This document shows, in pieces, positions 35,901-47,165 of a stretch of 64,000 bases of DNA; positions within the stretch are counted from its first letter, which is position 1, and every line of letters begins with the position of its first letter. This DNA is from Gymnorhina tibicen (lineage: Eukaryota; Chordata; Aves; Passeriformes; Artamidae). The stretch lies in assembly GCA_013399875.1 (NCBI GenBank), contig VXAZ01003252.1, positions 125,159 through 189,158 of the forward strand. The letters are read 5' to 3'. Under the pieces are notes generated by a model that saw nothing but the letters and a program-made list of their open reading frames with translations, did not search any database and had not been told where the DNA came from. The position numbers and the translations under genes were made by a program.

Positions 35901-37290
35901 TAATATGTAAATTGTTAACTTTTAGTTTCACATCTAGCTGTGTTTTAATGAAACCCTTCTACTTGGGGGAGAATATTAGATGGAGAATACTTTCCAGTGA
36001 AACTGAATAACTGTGTCATTATGGAGGAGAGCTTGAATGACCACATATCCACCAGTGGTCTGTTTAATGTCTGAACACACAAGTCTCTCAGCTGCTCATT
36101 ACTGATTTTTTTTAAATAGCAGAAAAATGAATGTCAGTCAGACATAAAGAAAGATCAGAAAAGAGTAAAGGGAGGGGCAGGCTTTTTCTTCTTTCTGTCT
36201 AAATTTCTGATACAAAAAGATTTTACCAGCGATGTCAAGCCTCTAAAACATTGCATTCTCTTTGTGGCAGAGATGCAAAAGTGTTATGTAGAACTTTAAT
36301 GTTGCACAGTCTTTTCATTTGGAAATATAAAGCACCAGATTAAAGAATATTTTCATGAGGGAATTCCTGCCTCTTGAAGGTTAGACGTAATTCAAACCAA
36401 GCAAAGGAATAATATACCATTGCTCCCCAGTTATTTTAGTAACAGCAAAGTATCCTCAGAGGGTGTTCATCATGATTCTTGGAAACTCTTTCATATGCAG
36501 ACAGTTCTGTGAGTATTTACATATGGGAGGGAACTGAATGCCATATTCCACCTCCTCCATCAAACAGTCAGAACAGGAGGTTTAGCATAAACAGAACTAG
36601 AACTTTGGCAATAAAAAATGCTGGACATCAAAAGTACTAAGTTCATTTGTCAACAGTGTTTTTCAATAGCAAATTAGAACATTTACTATTCTAATTTACA
36701 AGTTCGCTAAAAACATGCTTCAATATAAAATGTGAGTAATGGAAAAACTAAGTGTCTTTAATGAATAATCACTGAATATTTCACTGAGACAAGCTGTTGT
36801 GATATCTGTGACACAGCATGCAGGTTTTTGGGTCCTACCCTTCCCAATCCTTCCCATCTCTTCTCTTCTCTTCCTTATATTTAATATTATTAGTTCCAAA
36901 TTCAACAAAGTTTGCAATAACAATATAAATATTTGAAAGATAATACTACAGCATTATGTACTGTACACATTTTAATGCTTTGCTTCAATTATGATAATGC
37001 TTGTGAACTGTTATGCAAAGACATGCAAATGTGGAATCTCACATATATTTGATCTGCAATCTCATGTCTTTCCAACTCTTTTACTAGCTCCTTTCAGTTA
37101 TTTTCTCATAATTATACTTCCACTTCTTAGTCTCACAGTCAGTAGTTACTTGCCTCTTAGCAGTTAGCTTTTCCATTTTGAAAGACTGCACTTTCACCAT
37201 GGAAATTCAGAGTTTTGTCATTAAAATACCAAAACAATTCAATTTCAGACTTAGAGTTTCTCAAAATCTCTGGATTATTAACTTGCCAAA

Positions 37291-38112
37291 ACAACTGTAC
37301 TTGGTTTACATGGCAAGGTAAGAAAAGGCTTCAGGTGTGGCCTCTATGAGAAAACACGAGGAATTGTCCCCATGTTGAACAGAGTCAGTTTTACTTGACT
37401 CCAAAATGTGCCCACTGATGCCCAAAATTGATCCCATCTGTGATGCTGGCAGTGCCCCTGTGATAACATATTTAAGAAAGGATTAAAATGCTGTGCAGCA
37501 GCTGTGAGAAAGACATGAGAAATACATGCGAGAAACAGCCACGCAGATGTCAATAGCAATAAAGAATGTGGGGGAGGACATGCTCCAGTTGCTGGAGCAG
37601 AAATTCCCCTGCAACCTGTGGACAAGATCATGATGAAGCAAGGGAAAAGTATGAGGAGAAAGGACTAGCAGGAAAGAACTACTGTGGACAGATCATAACT
37701 CTCATTTCCCCATCCCCCTGCACTGCTTGGTGGTGGTGGAGGAGGTAGAAGAGTCAGGAATGGATCAGTTAAGTTGAGTCCGGGATGAACGGAAAGGCAG
37801 GGAGAAAGTGTTTTTAGTTTTGACTGTTTTTCACCATCCTATTTTATTTTTATTTGGGAAGAAATTATATTAAGGTTTCCCAATCTGAGTCTGTCTTGGC
37901 CATGATGATAATGACTAAGTAAACTCCATGTCTCTATCTCAACCCATGAGCTTTTCCATCTTATTTTTGTATCCTGTCCTGTCCTGTCATCCATCCCACT
38001 GGGAGAGAGTAAGCAAGTCCTTGTGTGGTGCTTAACTGCATACCTACAGAGGGGGAGTGAGAGAAACAGCTTGGTGTGTGTCAGCCAGCCAAGGATAAAC
38101 CATCACAAGAAC
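37291..38112 (+). mobile_element. Full-length ERVL-type solo LTR
   Basis: The LTR is 37296-38107 (812 bp). It starts TGTACTTGGTTTACATGGCAAGG and ends GGATAAACCATCACA. Flanks are ACAAC (37291-37295) and AGAAC (38108-38112), a 5-bp duplication with one mismatch, as expected for ERVL. Characteristic parts are 'gtgataacatatttaagaaa', 'gtggacaagatcatgatgaa', 'gtccgggatgaac', 'caacccatgagcttt' and 'gccagccaaggataaacc'. It is the complete relative of the LTRs at 6927-7504 and 7505-8815. Its divergence from the family pattern suggests considerable age. Confidence 0.82.
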
Positions 38113-38774
38113 CTATCAGAGTAAAGGTCAGATGTTGCTTTCCTGTTTATACTTTCAAATATTACCTAATAAGTCAGAACAGGATAAAAGTCTTGGGTGA
38201 ATCCAGAAATTGAAAACAGTCTGCGGACTCAAAATGCCACACTGAAGTCACAGTTATTTGATAACTGACATTTTCCTGTAAGTCACCTGTTTCTTTGAAT
38301 CAATAAAATACTTATTCGTGTAATTCTATATTTTATCAAATTATGTTGAACATATTTTCTTGTTATATGGTTGTCAAGTGTTTTGTTTTATGTTTTTGAA
38401 GGCACATAGTACAGTAATGAAAGGAAGAATTTATAAAATTCTGCTGTGAAAACATCTAAGAATGCAGTTCTATTTTTAAGAATAGCCTTACATTTCCTAT
38501 GCCTTCCTGCATCATTCCTTGGTAATATGGTGCTTAACCTCGAAGGAGATTAGAAAGAAAGAAAACCACCACCAAACAAACAAACAAAATCAAATGCTGA
38601 AAAATCTGTTGATACAAGAAAGGGAGATATAGTTTCAGTCAGATAATGACTGGCACTATCTGTGTTTAAAATTCACATTTGAATTATGATACATATTCCA
38701 AAGGTCAGTATTACACTTTGACTTCTGAATGATACAACCTGTGGACTTTTGTTAATAACTGTGTAATGCGTGAA
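38108..38774. other. Intergenic spacer, nothing recognised
   Basis: AT-rich DNA between the LTR and a CR1 tail. It includes a short CAAA-rich tract at about 38566-38592. Confidence 0.5.
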
Positions 38775-38862
38775 AATGTCCCTGTTCATCAGCGGGGGTT
38801 GAACTACATAATCTTTGAAGTTCCTTTTCAACCCAAATTAATCTGTTTCTATGATTTTATGT
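38775..38862 (+). mobile_element. CR1 3' end (about 90 bp)
   Basis: 'aaaatgtccctgttcatcag', 'cgggggttgaactacataat', 'tgaagttccttttcaaccc' and the 'ctgtttctatgattttatg' tail match the final CR1 3' UTR. This is a very short 5'-truncated copy. Confidence 0.85.
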
Positions 38863-38933
38863 CTTGCTATTGCTGACTACTGGAAAATGTTAACTCTGAC
38901 ACTGTTTAAAATTTGTCTGTATCTGTTCCCCCT

Positions 38934-39072
38934 TATTGTGGTTTAACCTCAGCCAGCAACTAAGCACCACACAGCCACTTGCTCCTTTCCCCCTTTTGAT
39001 GCCCAGCAGGATGGGGAGGAGAATCAGAAATAAGTAGAATCCTGGGTTGATGTAAGAACAGTTTAATAGTTG
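38934..39072 (-). mobile_element. ERVL-type LTR, 3' end fragment (reverse)
   Basis: 'attgtggtttaacctcagcc', 'agcaactaagcaccacacag' and 'gggaggagaatcagaaat' are the reversed 3' end of the family found complete at 56855-57435. Only about 140 bp remain, ending at a T-rich tract. Confidence 0.8.
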
Positions 39073-40377
39073 ATTTTTTTTTTTGTATTATTAAGATGAT
39101 TAGGACTACCTGACTGTGAAAACTATGCAGATGAATTCTTAAAAATAAATTCTTGGCCTCACAAATATAATATGTTCTTTTTTCATAATCTATGTATCTA
39201 AATCCTGAAAATACTATCTGTACAAGATGCTTCCAAGAATCTTGTATTTATAACTCATTATCTTTATGAAAAGAGGTAAGTGTTTATTTTCTCATTTTTT
39301 GCAAGTAAAAATATGATACACTAAAGTTGTATCAAGTGGGTGTTGTGAGAGAAGCCTCAGGCACTCTGTACTGTTCCAGTATTGTATATTGTAAACATTG
39401 TCTTTGAATTGTGTAGGTGCAGTTAGCTTATCTAATTCCTTGAATAAGCTTCTCAGGGTCTAGATATGTCTTCAAACTTGCTTTTAGAAATATGCAAGTT
39501 TTTATATACTGCTTTTAGAAATATGTTTCCTGAAATTTATGAAGCATGTAGCCCTCAGAAATTTTCAAGACTGGAGAAATGTTATTAATCTCCCTTTGTA
39601 ATCTCCCTTGTTTAGCTTCTCTGTGATGTTCTGAGTAGTTGTGGAGTTGAACAGCAAAATTTAGAAGCAATGTCATTATACAGAATAATAGTATCTTGTG
39701 TGCAACTTTTTCTTTTAGAAGAACTGTCTGCAGCTGAAGTGTGCAGCCTCACTTTCTCATATGACTGATTAGGCATCAGTCAGTGGAAACTCAAAGGCAA
39801 CCCTTCATCTATATATTTGACATCTTTTGGACCTCATACAGAGAAAAGGGAATTTTTTTTTAATTAATTCCTGTGAATCTAAAATTTCTTTATCCTTTAA
39901 AAATATCACACCATGTTGGTTTTTTGGTGACATGGAGGGCAGGCAATGGTGTGTGAGCTAACAAAAAACCCCTGTGAGTCCTAGGTCTGACTTCATCACA
40001 CTGTACCTTGTTTTGCTGTACCCACCATGACTAAGATCAAGTTATGTTTAAAATGCCCTGGCAATTTACAATCAAATTAATAATTTCATTAATGAAACAA
40101 CAGGTTATAAATAATTCTCTCCGTTGTTGCTCTGTGCTTTTTTTCTTCATGTTTCTGTTCACTGCTACCTCCATTGTGGGGTACAGTGCTTTGGGAAACA
40201 ACATTGCAAATAAAATACTAAAATTAAGGACCATACACTTCTGTCTGGAAAAAAGAATGAGTAGGTATTATTAATTAATTATCATTAATGTTTTAATAGA
40301 AATAAGTATGAAGATCCAGGTTGCCATTTTGACTTGAGATACAGAATTAAAGGATAAGAAATTTCTGGATGAAATTT
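39073..40377. other. AT-rich intergenic sequence, nothing recognised
   Basis: Only short frames occur, including overlapping antisense frames at 40037-40274. It gives the left flank of the higher-order tandem repeat. Confidence 0.5.
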
Positions 40378-40680
40378 GCCAGCGACGTCGGGCCTCAAAT
40401 CCACCTGCCCCGTCGAGGAGCCAGAGGACAGAACCACGGGCTGAGACAACGTGGCACAAGGAGACACCATCAGAGAAATCTCCCAGACACAGCCGCTCCC
40501 ACCAGCGATGTCGAGCCTCAAATCCACCTGTTGGGTCGAGGAGTCCCTGTGACAGGAGTCAGAGGACAGCACCAAGGGCTGAGATGCCAAGACGCAGGGC
40601 AACACTATCAGAGATATCCTCCAGCTGCAGCCGCTCCCGCCAGCGACGCCGGGCCTCAAATCCACTTGTCCAGTCGAGGA

Positions 40681-40858
40681 GTTGCCATGACAGGAACCAC
40701 AGGACAGCACCAATGGCTGAGACGCCGAGGCACAGGGAGACACCATCAGAGACATCTCCCAGACACAGCTGTCGCTTTGATTTTGGAGGCAGGAATGCGA
40801 CATAACACACCGAGGGTGATGCAGAGCAGCCAACTTTATTAATTCTTGTGTCACTTAC
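40681..40858. repeat. 178-bp segment, first copy of an exact duplication across an N
   Basis: This segment (end of subunit c plus the start of module P) appears identical, by eye, to 40893-41070. The two are separated by a single N at 40859 and about 33 bp of diverged subunit. It may be a real tandem copy or the unmerged overlap of two contig ends. Confidence 0.9.
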
Positions 40859-40859
40859 N
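40859..40859. other. Single-N assembly join
   Basis: One unknown base lies exactly at the end of the 178-bp repeated segment. If the array is regular, 543 bp (plus any multiple of 755) is missing here, because adjacent c anchors are 212 bp apart instead of 755. Confidence 0.9.
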
Positions 40860-40892
40860 ATCAGGCCTCAAATCCACCTGTCGGGTTGTGGA

Positions 40893-41070
40893 GTTGCCAT
40901 GACAGGAACCACAGGACAGCACCAATGGCTGAGACGCCGAGGCACAGGGAGACACCATCAGAGACATCTCCCAGACACAGCTGTCGCTTTGATTTTGGAG
41001 GCAGGAATGCGACATAACACACCGAGGGTGATGCAGAGCAGCCAACTTTATTAATTCTTGTGTCACTTAC
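40893..41070. repeat. 178-bp segment, second copy
   Basis: This is the second copy of 40681-40858, at an offset of 212 bp. Unlike the first copy it continues uninterrupted into the rest of module P. Confidence 0.9.
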
Positions 41071-41680
41071 ATAGAAGTGTGGGTCGGCACGGTTGATTCC
41101 TATTGGCTGAACCAGTTGCCATCCAGCACACCAGCCAATAGCTGCTTGCGTCCCCAGCGGCTTTCGCTTGCTCTCCAACTGTCCATACTGGTCTGATTAC
41201 GTAACCTACTGGTCAAGGTACTTACATAATTTCGGTTATGACTTACTTAATTCAGTTATGAGACAGGGAGTTATAAAATGGCATTAATTATTATTGTGAG
41301 GTCTTCAGGCCAGCTGTTGACCACCACTACACACAGCTGCTCCCGCCATCGACGCCGGGCCTCAAATCCAACTGCCCCGTCGAGGAGCCAGAGGACAGAA
41401 CCACGGGCTGAGACAACATGGCACAAGGAGACACCATCAGAGAAATCTCCCAGACACAGCCACTCTCGCCACCAAGGTCGGTCCCAAAATCCACCTGTCT
41501 CGTTGAGGACTTTCTGTGACAGTAGCCAGAGGAGAGCACCAAGGGCTGAGACACCGAGGCACAGGGCAACACTATCAGAGACATCTCCCAGACACAGCCG
41601 CTCCCTCCAGCGACGTCGGGCCTCAAATCCACCTGTCGGGTCGATGAGCTGCCGTGACAGGAACCACAGGACAGGACCAG

Positions 41681-44600
41681 AAATCGTGACAGAATCTAGC
41701 AAATCACATCCACTTTAGGGCTATGAAATATTCTGTTTGTTTTGTACTATCCTGATGAAGTCACGTCCCAGTTATGTGCTATCTGGCACATGTAAAGAGA
41801 AGGTGTATTTTTAGCATACATTAGAGGGTGAAGCAGTCCCAGCAATCCCAGACTTCACTGTAGGATTATATCTAGGTAAATTAACAGCTGAAACCAAAAT
41901 ACGAATAGAATTTAATTATATCACTTTGACAAAGAGAAATAGTAGCTTTGACATCAATTTCTGAAGAAACTGCAGTCAGGCAAGTTCCTGATGCTGGTAG
42001 TACAATTCTGCCTTGTCACGGGTGTATCTCTGCAATGAGTCGTTGATGGATTGGAGCTTTTACTTATGGCAAGTGGAAAATGTGTTATGGGTAATTCTCA
42101 CTCTACTTTTTTTTATTGCAAAGCTACATCACTGCTTGCACATAAAAATGTTCTCCTCTTAATCACTCTGTTTGAGAGCCCTTGAAATATAATGGTGATG
42201 ACTCCTAGCTAGCAAGCTAGATAGATGTAAATGCAAAATGAGTCATTACAATTTAGGTATGACCTACTGCCTAACACATTCAAATAATTTGGAAGAGTCA
42301 TATAAGCAGGGTATACAAATCATATTATGTCTCTAACCAGTTTGAAATAGTGCACACTATTTTCTCAATCATATTAAGGCAAAGCATGGTCTAGCAATCC
42401 ATCTCTCTGACCTTTCTCTTCTTTTGTGGGTCAGGCACATGAATTCTTTTTGCTTGCAGAATTAAGCATGTAATCACACACACACACTTCACCTGTTCAG
42501 CACTGAATATTGACCATTAAAAAAAAAAGTGAAATTGCCCATTGAACTCCTTTAAAAAAAAGTCATGAATTCATACCATGACATTGTATTGTATACTTCC
42601 AGAAATTAGAATAAATTCTGTGTACAATGATCAGAAGCTATGTGATAATGAAGGACTACCATATCACATCGTCCTGTCTATATCACAGCTGGAAAATGTG
42701 TTGACTTGATCTAAAAAGTCACGCTGTTGGTAATCTGGTGAAATATACACAGTGATATCAATACAAACCAGCAGGATCAGAACAGTATAGTAATTTTCAA
42801 TCATATATTGCTATGTAAATTGCATTTCTTGCTGTGTAACATCCTTTATATATCTATTAATGAAAGAAAAAAATTGAAAATGAGAGAAAATATATTTTCT
42901 CACTGCATTTTTAAAAAATAACAAGTTCTATTTGACTTTTCATGTCCCTCATAATGTGATAGGGAAAAAAAAGACAAGATGATTTACAGGATCATTGCTG
43001 ACTACTTTAAAAGATTATTTAGTACACTTCCTCAGTGCTCTTTACATGACCATCTTATGACTTCCTTTTACTGATATCTAAACATATCACAAACATGATT
43101 AATAAAAGTTTTCCAAAATAATTGTTGAACACCTGATTAAAGAAAAGTGTCAAACATTTATATTGATAGAAACTTGTCTTCACAAAAGAGTATGTGGACA
43201 AGTGCAAAAGCGTAGGTTTAACTGGAAGCTGAACCTCTGTTAATAATATATTTTCTGTTATTTGCCTTGCAACTGAAAAAAAAATACAGAACATTGTAGA
43301 ATTTCTTTTAAAAATATTTCTATTTGATTTTATAATGCAGGAACTATGATTGAAATAATAATAAGCATGAGCAACTTAAAAATTTTAACTTGCTCAGGAG
43401 TTCATACCACTTTGATGCATTGAGCATATAAATATTTATAAAATCAATAATTTCTTAGTGTGTCTAGAAATTAGCTTTGAATCGATTATGCCTAGTTATC
43501 TGTTGTGTTTGTGACAACATGAGAATGGGCACAATCTTCTGTCATTGATTTACTGTCCAATAAATAATTAATATTCATTATTTATTGATTGTAAAGTTCC
43601 ATAATCATTTCACTTCCTTCCTCTTTATGCTATCAGTGTCAGTTCTAAAGCTAGAACAATCTACTTGATCAAAATTTAAAATTGGTTATGCACACAAGAA
43701 ATGGTATTCCACAGAGCTGTTTAAATTCATGTGAGAACAATAGGTTTGCATACCTCAACTCATTTACACCATTTTGGAACCCTGCATTGAGGAGAACAAT
43801 GTAATCATAATCCAAGAGAAGCTGCCCACAGTTTACATTATGATAACTAAAGCAATGTAATTCATATAGTCTTCTCTTTTCTTTTTTTGAAGATGCTGGA
43901 GACAGGAAGATTTGTGTATCATTTTGTCACAAATACCTGAGCCAGGTGCATGATGCAAATAATACATATCATTGCTATATATAAATTTTCAGTATAATAA
44001 TGGGCAAAATTTTATTAAAATAGAAACAACTCTTTTAAAGCTTTGTCTCCTCCCCCACCAGTTGTCTGTCATAAAGAAAAGAAATTTCACACTTGAGAAA
44101 AGCAAATTTTTCAAAATGAGTAACTGATTTACCTATTTGGAGATAAAAATCGTTTTAATTCTATTGCATTTACTGTGAACTTCTTTAAACAATGCAGTGT
44201 CCACAAGTACTGATTAGAAGTATACACTGTACTAAAAAGAGAACTTTCCTGTAGGATGATTCTGAGCTTACAGTATTTTTGTGTCTTTTGGATGCTAGTC
44301 TGGATCACACATCTCCAAGTTGTCAAAGCTCATCGAAGCTGTAGTGTTGTCATTTATCAACACCATAATGTATTTAAGGCATTGCCTGCCTTTATTCCTT
44401 TAGTTCTGAACTCAGAACACGAATGAAAGGTAAATGAACAGAAAAAACAATCATAACTACTCAGTGAACAGATAAATTTTTTATCTTCAAAGTACTTTTC
44501 TGATTTTGTGGTTTTACCACACATATTAAAAAAAAGTCTGATTAAACTCAAAGAAAAAAAGCACATGAATTAAAGCTGTTCACAGGAATTTGCTTTGAGT

Positions 44601-44891
44601 AATCACCCTACAGTTCAGCAAAAAATAAGTAATTCCCATAGCAACCCCTACTGCCATATGTCACTAAAACCTACTCTCATACCCTTAGGAAAAAATCTTA
44701 CCAGACTGAAAAGCAATGTTTAAAAATAACAGGTTTGTAATTCTAAATTTTATCCTAGGGACAGTATGGAAAAAGAAATAACCTTGCAAAGGAAAAGAGA
44801 TATTTTCATATACATATTTCATAACATTCCCCAAGGACTTTGGTTAGGAGAATAATCTTAGCATAGAGTCCTGCATTTTTTTATTACACCT
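41681..44891. other. AT-rich intergenic sequence, nothing recognised
   Basis: There is a short (CA)n at about 42477-42487 and several A runs. No coding or retroelement signature was found on either strand. Confidence 0.55.
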
Positions 44892-45705
44892 TGTTATGGA
44901 TGCATGATGTGAGTTTAAATCAGCTCCTGTCCATTGCCCAGGCCTCTGGCAGCAGGAAGTCCTGTTATTGAGGTGGCCAGCACCCCAAAATCCACTACCA
45001 TTTGTAAGTTCTTTAATAATGGCTGATTTGGTCTATTATAAAATGAATTATTTATTAATAGACACAAAACTAACAGACATAAGACTTAAAACAGACTACT
45101 ACTATACAGGGAAAAGATTAAAAAAAGGCATACTAGTATTACATGCGGAATTAAAGGTACCATTAAACTTACAGCTAGCTAAGAAATAGTATAACTTAGG
45201 ATTCAATGTTTCTTACCATCCAGTTCTTTGATGGAGTACACATCCAGAAATTCTCTCTCTCAGTTCCCGGGAAAGTGACCTGGAGTTATGTCCAGCTCCA
45301 GGGAGAAATCTTTTCACACATTTCCGAAGAGTGTGTAAGAGACTTCTGCCTCTGTGATAACTGTGTGGGCTTTTATAGACATAAGAACCGTGTCTTTTGG
45401 TCAAGAATATTTCTTTCATCTCTTCCCACATTTGCTTTCCAAACTAAGATGTTGATTCTTAGCTGAGTGTCTGAGTCCTTTTGATGCCAGAAATACCCCA
45501 TGCTGGGCCTGTGACCTGCCTGAGTTATCTCTTGCATATGCACCAGCCATCCGTGGTAGAGAGGGTGTAGACATGTCCTGCCACACACCTCTTCAAGTGA
45601 TGATGAATTATGACAGTCATGGCAAAAAGCACAACACTTACTATAATGTGAAGGAATGTATGCTGAAATGTTAACTCTGTCCTAGCCATGGGCTAAACCA
45701 CAACA
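44892..45705 (-). mobile_element. Full-length solo LTR (reverse), 814 bp
   Basis: On the minus strand it runs TGTTGTGGTTTAGCCC...CATCCATAACA. The termini form the inverted repeat TGTTRTGG, as LTRs do. A TATA box (GTCTATAAAA) lies at 45371-45380, and AATAAATAATTC lies farther downstream near 45046-45056. Flanking 5-mers (CACCT and TCCAT) do not match well, so the target duplication has decayed or the insertion was rearranged. Forward open frames here (for example 45206-45466) are incidental. The family was not named. Confidence 0.75.
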
Positions 45706-45920
45706 TCCATTTTAAGAAAAATTCCCCACTGGAAAAATAATGAAAAAAATGTGCTTTATGTAATACATGATAATGTGAAACAGCCATATTTGTTCATATT
45801 TGTTCAAGGTTGTCTGCATCTTTGGTATGTACCCATGATGTGGCAGATTAGGTAGCCCATCAAGTCTTCTTGACAGAACTGTCATGTGAAAAAGCAAATA
45901 TTAAGATCACAATCATGTAT

Positions 45921-46025
45921 CGTCATAGGATCATAAAATTTGAGTTGCAAGGGACTGCAGAAGGTTGGTAGTCAAACCTCCAGTTCAAAGCATGGTCAGC
46001 TCTGACATCAGGTCATGTAAAGGAG
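45921..46025 (-). mobile_element. CR1-like 3' end (reverse, about 105 bp)
   Basis: 'cgtcataggatcataaaatt', 'gagttgcaagggactgcaga' and 'ttcaaagcatggtcagctct' resemble the reversed 3' end of a second CR1 subfamily ('ctgctcaaagcagggtcagc' type). It is more diverged than the other CR1 pieces. Confidence 0.7.
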
Positions 46026-46421
46026 TCTCTAAATAGTGTAAGACTAGAGTAGCAGTTTGTGCAGAACTGTGTGTCTTGTCATGCTCTCAAGATTAAGCCA
46101 GAGAAAACAGGCCAAGAGGCATCCATATCCGCTTGATATCCTGCTGCCAAAACAAACCAAAGGGATTCAGAGGCAGCCAGCACAACCCAAAGCAACTGCA
46201 AACTAAAGCAACTGACAGTATCCCAGTTTTCCTATTATTTTTATTGCCATTTTAAGAACATATGCAAAGAAATTATTTTCCTCAGGCCTTTCAGCTACTT
46301 GAAGTCTGCTGAACAGCTTACACTCAATGTTAGACACATAGATACATATGCACATGTATGTACCTGTGTGCATACATGATTTTTCTTCCCATGTAACTCT
46401 TAAAATAACTGATTTCCATTC

Positions 46422-47165
46422 TGTGGCAACCTAACCATTGTCTAGGTTGCTCTGCGGTTGATAACATCCAGGGCAATTGGGAAGGAGATATCTTAAATGT
46501 GCTCTTTCCAACTAAGGGGAATAGCTGGTAAGAAGATCAGAGGTGGGGTAATGCTTTTTCGAATCCAGCTTCCCCCTTTTCATCATAAGACACACTGCAC
46601 CATCACAGGAGGCAGTGTCAAACAGCAGTCATATCCCTAAAGGGGGCTATATACCACCAAGGACCCCAAAATCCCTCTCAACTCTTTTCGGGAACTCTCC
46701 ATCAGAAGACTGTGCATGCCCCATGGTGTTACACCACAGATGAAGAATCCCCTCCCTGGGAAGGAATCTAGGCATTCCCATGCCAACCTGAATGTATGTA
46801 AACTGACAAAGGGATTGAGACTGCAACTATTACTTTGATCACAGATACCAAAATTAGATTTAAGTCAACAAGTCAGCAATCAAGTCTCATTGTTGAATCC
46901 ACAGGTGGTGATATCTTTCCTCTCAACTATCTACTCTGTTGTTTTCTTCTCTTTCTTTTCCCTATATTTATAACTTTATACTTTTGTAGTAAAGAACCAA
47001 ACCAGCTGTATACCTCCTTTACGCTATAATTAAATTGTTTTATAATAACCCTGCCTCATATATATTCACCAATCATTCAGTGTCATTTCACTCTGATTCC
47101 AGGGTATCCCAGGGGATTTATTAACAGGAACCTCATTTACCCTGCCTCAGAGATGGGTCATAACA
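46422..47165 (+). mobile_element. Probable solo LTR, 744 bp
   Basis: It begins TGTGGCAACCTAACC and ends GGGTCATAACA, giving TG...CA ends with a short imperfect inverted repeat (TGTGGCAACC against TGTTATGACC). A TATA-like CTATATACC lies near 46648, and poly(A)-like 'gtagtaaagaacc' lies near 46987. Flanks contain TCCAT on both sides but offset by two bases, so the duplication is unproven and the orientation is tentative. Confidence 0.55.

Larger units (their letters stand above)
25764..37295. other. Long quiet AT-rich stretch without recognised genes
   Basis: About 11.5 kb with no recognised exon, RNA gene or retroelement. Degenerate 'agaaataaat'-type repeats lie at about 27405-27480. A G+C-richer patch at about 35160-35440 ends in AATAAA (about 35329), but no LTR termini were found. 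The stretch 35580-36000 contains several TAATTA/TAATTAC-type homeodomain-like sites, but these are expected by chance in AT-rich DNA. The open frame at 29359-29679 (106 codons, +) has no recognised domain. Confidence 0.5.
40378..41680 (-). repeat. GC-rich higher-order tandem repeat with LTR-like promoter/poly(A) module
   Basis: Subunits a (123 bp), b (138 bp) and c (138 bp) are marked by a shared 'gcctcaaatccacctg' anchor at 40392, 40515 and 40653. The anchor recurs at 40865, then at 41359, 41482 and 41620. Between c and the next a lies module P (about 40988-41329). On the minus strand P carries two CCAAT-type boxes near 41096-41133 and AATTAATAAAG near 41048-41056. The c anchors at 40865 and 41620 are 755 bp apart, so the higher-order unit is a-b-c-P of about 755 bp. 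All subunit lengths are multiples of three, so long frames stay open on both strands without implying a protein. The minus-strand order (repeats, CCAAT, poly(A) signal) suggests an LTR whose U3 contains repeats. No TG...CA ends or duplication were found. Confidence 0.7.

Noticed and set aside
40369..40842. Forward frames in the tandem repeat as a repetitive protein gene
   Set aside because: Openness follows from periods divisible by three; equally long frames exist on the opposite strand, and the region resembles LTR regulatory DNA.
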